From: Cristatella mucedo
Lineage: Eukaryota > Bryozoa > Phylactolaemata > Cristatellidae
DNA length: 64,000 nucleotides
Assembly (NCBI GenBank): GCA_009760855.2
Contig: WPIO01000330.1
Span: 19,771 to 83,770 of the forward strand
Direction of reading: 5' to 3'
Under the pieces are notes generated by a model. It did no database searches. It was not told the DNA's origin and worked only from the letters and a program-made list of their open reading frames with translations. Below, in pieces: positions 57,592 through 64,000 of the stretch. The position numbers were made by a program, and so were the translations under genes. The stretch's first letter is position 1, and each line of letters begins with the position of its first letter.

Positions 57592-59236
57592 GCAATGCAA
57601 TGTATCTCCATCTGTAACTCCAAAAAGCCATAAAGACTAAGTGGGTGTTACACAGGAGGGTTTTTGTATATCTCACTCACAACCTATACGGCTTTCGGTA
57701 CGAATTTGGTAGCCAACAGACTTCATCTCCTGCAACAAAAAGAAATTTGAAAGCATAGCAGAGTCAGGAGAGCAGTTGAAGTATTGAGTAGCTTGGAAGT
57801 AGCAGCTCCGGACCGCTGAAAAATATGAACCATAGTCGGCAGCAGGAGTGTAGTTGTCGTTGCATAAGAACTGTGGAAGCGAGTTCCACAGTCTAGGACC
57901 GGCAGAGCTACGCTTTCTGTCGCCCATGGCCTTTAAGCAGAAGAATGGAGCAGCTAATTTATTGTCCATACAGGAACTGAGGGTACAAAGAGGCTGAAGC
58001 TGGTGCACCAGTTCAGCTAGGTACGAAGGAGCCAAGCCGCGGCGGGCCTTGTTTGCCAGCTTAAGAACTTTGCTCGGAATCCGTTTGTCAACCTGCATCC
58101 ATCTTTGCTCTTTTAGCAAAGGTGACACGTGCTCAAACTTCTGGGACTTGAAGGTTAGCCTCGCAGCCATATTCACAGTCACCTGCAGTGGCCTAATGGC
58201 TTTCTTTGGTAGCTCAGACAAAGGGACATATAATAATTAAGCCGAGACAGAATTAAGGCGCTAGTTAAATATTTTCCAATCCATCGTAGAAGACAGCTCC
58301 TAATCTTAGATGTGGATTGGACGAGATGGCTTGCAGTCTCCTGGATGAAGCTTCTAAAGTTGAAGTTGCTGTCGAAAACGACACCTAAATTTTGAGCATG
58401 TAGTGATGGTCGCACGGCAGCATCAGCTATTAGAAGTGCAAAGCCTTTTAATCCAGCCACACACTAATGGTGTCCTTTGAGCAACAGTTCGTTTTTATCT
58501 TCATTTATTTTCAATAATTTTTCCGACACTCTGGAGCGAATGACAGCAAGGCAAGCATCCAGTTTATCATTTGCTGCAGCAGAATCCGCCTTTTTGAACG
58601 ACAAATACAACTGAGTATCACCAGCATAAAAGTGACATCCTATTCCCTGGGCTTTTAGCATTTTCCCCCAGAGGCTGAGTATGAATGGAGAACACCAAGG
58701 GACGGAGGACGGACCATGAGGGATTTCACAGGTGACCGTCTCGTAGGTGAGACTATACCCCGGCACGACACTGATTGAAAACGATCAAATATGTACGATT
58801 TAAACCATGCTAGTGCATCGTCTGCCTGACCGATAGTTGTTAGCAATCTTTCAATTAGGACATCGTTTTCAACCATGTCGAAGGCAGCTGATAGATCTAG
58901 CAGAGCTAGGGCAGTGACATTCCCGTCATCGTTTCCACATAGAATGTTGCTAATACGGAGATAAGCAGTTTCAGTGGAGTGCTTCCTCTTTAAGCCTGAT
59001 TGAAACGTTTTAAAAAAAATTCTATCTTTTCAATAGTGCAACCAGCTGCTTAGCAACATTTTTTCAGTAATCTTTAACAAGAAATGAAGAAGGAAAACTG
59101 AGCAATAGTTTGCAAGGACCTCTGAATCTAATACGGGCATTTTAAGCATTATTCTAACGATTGCCGATTTGAAGGACTTGGGTATCACCTCTTTTTCTAA
59201 ACAAGTATTAACAATCTTGGTTATGGCAGGGCTATT
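57592..59236 (-). mobile_element. LINE-A copy, 5'-truncated, decayed
   Basis: Antisense. Tail aatgcaatgtatctcc at 57593; post-RT frame 57673-58221 (AGPRLWNSLPQF, SYLAELVHQLQP); thumb 58179-58460; palm 58464-58876 with a motif C reading [13 protein letters not shown]; fingers to about 59236. Loss of a catalytic aspartate (FYADD to FYAGD) and several frameshifts show it is dead. Only the tail part before 57592 lacks the long tacatt repeat. Confidence 0.8.
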
Positions 59237-59239
59237 TCA

Positions 59240-61105
59240 CGTGCATATAAAAACCTAAAAATTGTGTTAATAATGCCTACTGTTGAAGCCTGCATTTTCT
59301 CGTCTTCTGCCAGAATGTCATGTCGACCTTGTCTTCTTCATTCTAGGTTACTGCACAATGTTGAACATAGTCTTATTTGTATGTATGCCAGCATCTATAA
59401 GTCACGTCCAACCCTGCTCAGGCGTTCTGCAGTTAATGGCTGACATAAGAATCAAAGAATGCAAACAGGTCCTTTGGGAGGCTGTCATAAAGTCGGGACG
59501 TACTTCCTCACATATGATGTTGCATGATAACTGCACCTAATATAGACGTATCAAAGCTAAGATTAAGTGTAAGATGCATAGAGAAATTTAAAATACATGT
59601 GGTAATAATCCGAAAGTGTTGACGTCAGATAGCTACCATCTCCCTAAACAATCACGGGTAACCATCTTGTTGATTTATTCCTTGGTTGACTAAGAATAGC
59701 TGTTCTCAAACGTTTTTTCAGGCAAGATTCGGTGAATTGGAGCACCATTTCATTGCTGCCGGCTAAGCCAGATTTAAGTACAAATCTTCATTTGCTTGCT
59801 TTACATCTGCTTTTTGTGTAGCCTTCGCTAATGAGATGCTCGGGTAAAAAGCCCCCACTCCTACTGACTCTATCGAAACCATTCTCTGTAAGAGATCAAT
59901 AAACATGCACTTGGCCACCATTAGAAATAATTTAAATATGTAAATGGTTGGCATTGAAGTCAAGCCCCTGAAAATAGTATTTTCTGACAACTATTATTCC
60001 ATCTTACCTTCGATCTTGTGAACCATATCAGGTTCGATCATCCGTCTGCCGCACCTGTCTCGTACTGAACGAATAGTAGTCCAACTGCTTAACGACTACA
60101 GTTCGTGAGAACTTCGAAGTAGCTGGCTACCAGAAGGTAGAGCTATCTATTATACATGCAGTGTGTCCCATTGCATTTTATTCGACCTTGCGAACAATGT
60201 CAGCAGTGTAGGGTCCCTGTAATAGGACTGCATGCATCACTCCTTACAAAATCCGTCAGATTCTTCCGGCGCACCATTTTGTATGCCGCAGTATTTTACC
60301 ATTATACAGTTACAAATGCTCTGTAGGGGTTTGTACACAAATTTCCTGCTACTGCAAACCAGGCATGTAAAGTGTTGCTAGTCCTTGTTGATGTAAGACA
60401 GATACTCACGACGACAGTTACTAGTGATGCTGCCCTTATGCCGACTGTAAGGGAACACGGCAGCAACAACAGAGCCCATACCTTAAGATAATACCTCCGT
60501 AACCGTAGCAACGAATTATCTAGTGGTTAATCGCGTAAAGATGCAGACGTCAAATATTAGTTACAGAATATAATAACTCTTGTCCGACACATAGAGTACA
60601 ACTAAACAACCTGGCTTAGCATGGAGCACGACTGGCTGAATACTTCACAGCTTAGGCTTCGAGGCTTCCTAACCAGAAGTTACTGCAGAGAGGACGAGAG
60701 ATCTGTAAAGCCATGTCATGACCAGACTTTCAATTAAACCCCTTATTTCACCGTCTTCGCCTTATGGCCGATATAATCTCCAACAAAAATCGTGGCTATA
60801 ACTTGGTATACTGATGAGAATCCGTTCTCCTTATTCTTTAAACCATCTACGAGTTGTCCAAATCTAACTCACTTAATTTACGCCAGCATCAGCATTCTCA
60901 CGTTGACGGACAGCTGATACATATGCAGATTATAGGCAGAGCTTTATGATAATCAGCATATTCAATGGTTATAGCCAAGCCTAGTTTCATTTTGAATTTT
61001 AGTAAAGATTCTGAAAATAAATGGCTAGCAACTAACGTATTGATACACACAACACGGAACACTTGATTAGTAACGGTCTACCAAGGCAGAACCCTGGTGA
61101 AGTGG
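59240..61105. other. unannotated interval
   Basis: About 1.9 kb with no recognised gene. A good-looking acceptor (acgttttttcag ending 59722) precedes only a 14-codon open stretch, so I do not call an exon. Confidence 0.4.
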
Positions 61106-61109
61106 ACGC

Positions 61110-61262
61110 CGAGATGGTTTGATCTAGCCGTTATGGTGCTCACCCCGACCAAGGTCTGACTGAGGTCGTGGGCTCGAGCCCCGAGGCATCTGTGAAGCGC
61201 CTGAATAGAGATTAAGTTCTCTTGGGGCGCAATACAAATGAATTATATTTATTTATTTATAC
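61110..61262 (+). mobile_element. SINE-I: tRNA-like head fused to a LINE-B tail
   Basis: A tRNA-related head (about 61112-61190) contains tagccgttatggtgct (A-box-like) and gtgggctcgagcccc (B-box-like, 61168-61182). It is joined to gcgcctgaatagagattaag, then ttctcttggggcgc (61197-61230), which is the LINE-B 3' hairpin block. An AT-rich ttatttatttata tail follows. This is the classic arrangement in which a SINE borrows the 3' end recognised by a partner LINE's reverse transcriptase. Confidence 0.75.
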
Positions 61263-62170
61263 ACGTCTGTGTTGGTAGTGCAATGCCCCTTCGGCTAGCT
61301 GGAACCAACCTTACCCAAAAGCACCTCCGAATGTGGATGACGGGGGCATCGCCATTAGTGCACAGCCACCAGCACCATGCTCGGATAACAACAAATCCAC
61401 ATTGCACAATCTCAACCTCGAGTGTCCTCAAATAGCATCACAGTTGCTACCTCAGGTTATAAAGCCGGCTTGTTATTTCCAAGCGAATCTTCATCGGACG
61501 ACCAAATCGTTCCAGCTGAGGATTCGCTGTACTTTTACCCGTGCACCATTATTTAAGTAAGGGCCAGCATAATTATGATTATGATAGCCAAGAAGCTTCG
61601 GATTTTTTTACCTCCAACTTAGCAGCAATTCCATGCATTCAAGTTCCAGGTATGTGCCGTAATTCATTTTTAGCGATTTCACACTTTACTTCTCGCAAGA
61701 ACGGCTACACCTCACAAAAACTGCTACATCACGTCTGTCTGAGCTCTATTGGCTCCGTAGCAATTGTCGAACCAATTTCAGCATCACATGTCTGGCTTTC
61801 AGACTGCTACGGTGCTTGTTATGGCATACCTGTTCGAACCCATCGTTCCTCCAGTTTCTCTCATACTACTCATTCGAATCAGAAATCTTTCAGCTGACGA
61901 TGCAATTCTGCAGATACAATTCTTTGTCGCTAAGAATCCCAGTTCAAATTTAAGGATAGTCATCATTTTGCGTCTTGCCTTTCGTCTTAACCAACTAAGA
62001 CTTAGCTTCTTTCAACGCTCTACTTAAGTCAAATTTGTTTCCTTAATCTTTTTCTTACTTTTATTTCGCTTTTATTATTTTGCCGATAAATACAGCACTT
62101 GCCCCAAGCAGTCTTCTGACTAACATATTGTCAATGCTTTATATATCAGCCCTCTAGCCTTAGTGCCAGG
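61263..62170. other. unannotated interval
   Basis: Frames at 61541-61897 and 61764-62027 are open but show no family resemblance and lack convincing exon boundaries. Nothing else recognised. Confidence 0.35.
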
Positions 62171-62171
62171 A

Positions 62172-62268
62172 ATAATAACATTAATAATAAATTTGATAAA
62201 GCACCCTCAGAGAACTCAATCTCTTTCTAGGCGCTTTACATTTGCTGCAAAGGAAGTACGATCGAATG
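62172..62268 (-). mobile_element. LINE-B 3' end, very short
   Basis: aataacattaataataaatt tail, then gcaccctcagagaactcaat, then the ctctttctaggcgc block and about 20 bp of UTR. About 100 bp of the extreme 3' end; it could equally be the tail half of a truncated SINE-I. Confidence 0.7.
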
Positions 62269-62269
62269 G

Positions 62270-64000
62270 CATTCGAAACGTAACTCAAATAACTGCACTA
62301 GCCCAAAAAAACTTTCTAACAATTGCATAATTCTCTCTGTGGTGCAGACATTCACATCAGTACTTATTAATGTTTCTGCGGTCTATAATCAATAAGGTTT
62401 AGTCAATTCAGGGTTTCTTGAAAAGTTCTTTGTAAGTTGCATGTATCTGTTCTATAAAGGATGCATTAGCCTGCTAGTGTTCATGAGTGTGTAGCGTTTC
62501 GTCAGTAGCAGCTTCTCAGCCACGAGCTACTCAATCAGCTCTAGTGCTTTTCTGCCATTCATCTGAAAACGTTATTCTCGACAAATCGATACAAGTTCTA
62601 ATATTAATGCTGGTTTTTGAAGTGGCTTTCACCGACAGCCCTAGCCTTCACAAAATTGCTGCCCACTTGCCTAGCTCTCCTGCCACATGCCGTCATCAGA
62701 AAATGATACTACCTGTTCCATGCATAATTGCCACAATTTATCGGATTGTGCTTGCTGTGTAACACGGGTGATGACACTTACTATGCCTTAAGCAATATTT
62801 CTTCATTGCCATTGCAGTTCGGCAAACTTTGCATGCTCCCGGTCAGTTTTTAAGAATCACCAAAACATCTTCAAGTTGGTCACCAAGCTATCTAGGGTTA
62901 GGCAAGCTGCAGTCTTAAGTGACCTCGATGTGTTTTAAAAGGAACAGAATTAAAGTTAAAGGTTAGCAATGTGTGCATCCGTATCTTTTTAAAGCTCTGC
63001 GTAGCTGAGCGATGCATTACTATAGAAGGGATCAGCCGATTTCGAAGCCAACGATAAAATTGAGTGCTGTTTTTCTTTTTGCATTACGAGTAAGTATTTT
63101 CTCCTGTTTCTCCATAAACATTTTTCCTAAACTATTTGACATCTGCCTCGTTGTTTTATTTCCAAGCAATCGAATGAAAACTCACACTTTAGAAAGTCAA
63201 AATATATTCAGTGGTAAAGACATTCGTCATACAGAGGATAGTATCGCGGCAGAAGACGTGGCACACCCAGGGGGCTGGGGGTACTGGCCTCCAAGTCTGG
63301 CCGCCGGCAACGTATTAGTAACAACGCAAACCAATCAGCTAATACAGTACGGGACAGTGCCCCTATCTCGTCCTGGTTCGAAGCTATGTGGAAAGTACTC
63401 ACCAGCAGCCGAGGAAAAGCCGACATAAATTCTTCCGGTTCCTAATCCAATCTGAATAGCCGAAATCCTCTGCATAGATATGCATACACTTTTATAAACT
63501 GCTGGTTGCTAATGGGCATTCCCTATACTATGCAAACACATTCTTTAGGTCATAACTAGATCAGCACCAACTTACTCTAATCATGAGCATAGCTTGACCG
63601 TCAATGCTCGTCTAGGTTTTGGCGAGATTAATCTGAGACAGGCTTGAGTGCAACGTTTAGCTACACCTTCTAAATGAGAATGGTGAAATGTACTTTCGAT
63701 TGTTTTCTATTGCCCTTGCTTTTACTTTTCTTTTGCTTAATGACCCCCATTGAAGAACTTTCTACAGACAATCTGTTGGGCATGTCTCAGGACTCACTTG
63801 TCTTTTTTCTGCGAAATCGCTTTCCAGCTCTGTCAAGTAAAAGTTTTGGTCAATCGCTTTAGGGATAGCAGTTTTTTTTAACTCGAGTCCAAATTTAAGA
63901 CGTGGCTTATTAAGCCTTATTACGCCTTATTAGCTCAATTAAGTGTGGACAACGGTAAATACGTTTAAACTAAGCTGCTCTTAGCTCCGCGTTCCATAAA
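62270..64000. other. unannotated right flank
   Basis: No gene or repeat family recognised. A more GC-rich island lies at about 63235-63425 inside an open 138-codon frame (63012-63428) without domain resemblance. Confidence 0.35.

Noticed and set aside
59711-59766. Next exon of the ROCO gene after a good acceptor at 59722
   Set aside because: Only 14 codons are open, with no family resemblance and uncertain phase match with the phase-1 donor at 55254.
61112-61190. tRNA gene on the plus strand
   Set aside because: A- and B-box-like elements are present but the stems do not pair convincingly and the 3' half is a LINE-B tail, so it was called a SINE.
63012-63428. 138-codon frame as a protein-coding gene
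   Set aside because: The N-terminal part is AT-rich with no domain and the C-terminal part is a GC island of unknown origin. There is no splice or homology support.

Overview
The window is eukaryotic, almost certainly animal, genomic DNA. It is AT-rich and intron-dominated, and it carries CR1/L2/Jockey-like LINEs, tRNA-derived SINEs, a hAT DNA transposon and a Ty3/Gypsy-type LTR retrotransposon. The host coding sequence belongs to the LRR-Roc-COR (ROCO) family. An early-branching or marine invertebrate (for example a sponge or cnidarian) would fit, but the sequence does not settle the species. I see no rRNA, functional tRNA, CRISPR or prokaryotic operon. All similarities were judged by eye.

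Host gene: the plus strand carries what looks like one very long, repeat-bloated ROCO gene. Five copies of a 141-nt, phase-0, two-repeat LRR exon lie at 6921-7261 (split by an insertion), 11451-11591, 14106-14246, 18438-18578 and 25235-25375. A further 108-nt LRR exon lies at 38860-38967. A large exon at 53411-about 55253 encodes the last LRR, a Roc GTPase and a COR-like region. All share strand and phase, so they can be spliced in frame. Earlier and later exons are not identified.

Layout: 390-5094 holds two LINE copies in opposite orientation (I call the families LINE-B and LINE-A). 5095-27605 is a tandem array of about 4.3-kb units. Each unit carries an LRR exon flanked by old LINE-A and LINE-B remnants. 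Unit 3 has lost LINE-A and unit 4 has gained a 2.4-kb LINE-A copy. 27610-35135 is a LINE graveyard with nested copies. 35131-38540 is a LINE-A copy interrupted by a complete hAT element with 8-bp target duplications. 38600-45800 is a second tandem duplication, carrying the 108-nt LRR exon and a decayed copy of it, again peppered with LINE-B. 49101-53218 is a complete but inactivated LTR retrotransposon with 246-bp LTRs and a GAATC target duplication. After the Roc-COR exon come LINE-A and SINE copies and about 5 kb with no recognised gene.

Most interesting: the LRR exons stay open, keep splice sites and keep length while surrounding unit sequence decays. Their amino-acid differences include every non-scaffold position of the predicted LRR beta strands. 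This is the pattern expected of a receptor diversified by exon duplication. Secondary points are a SINE whose 3' end copies the LINE-B tail hairpin, and several dated nested insertions.
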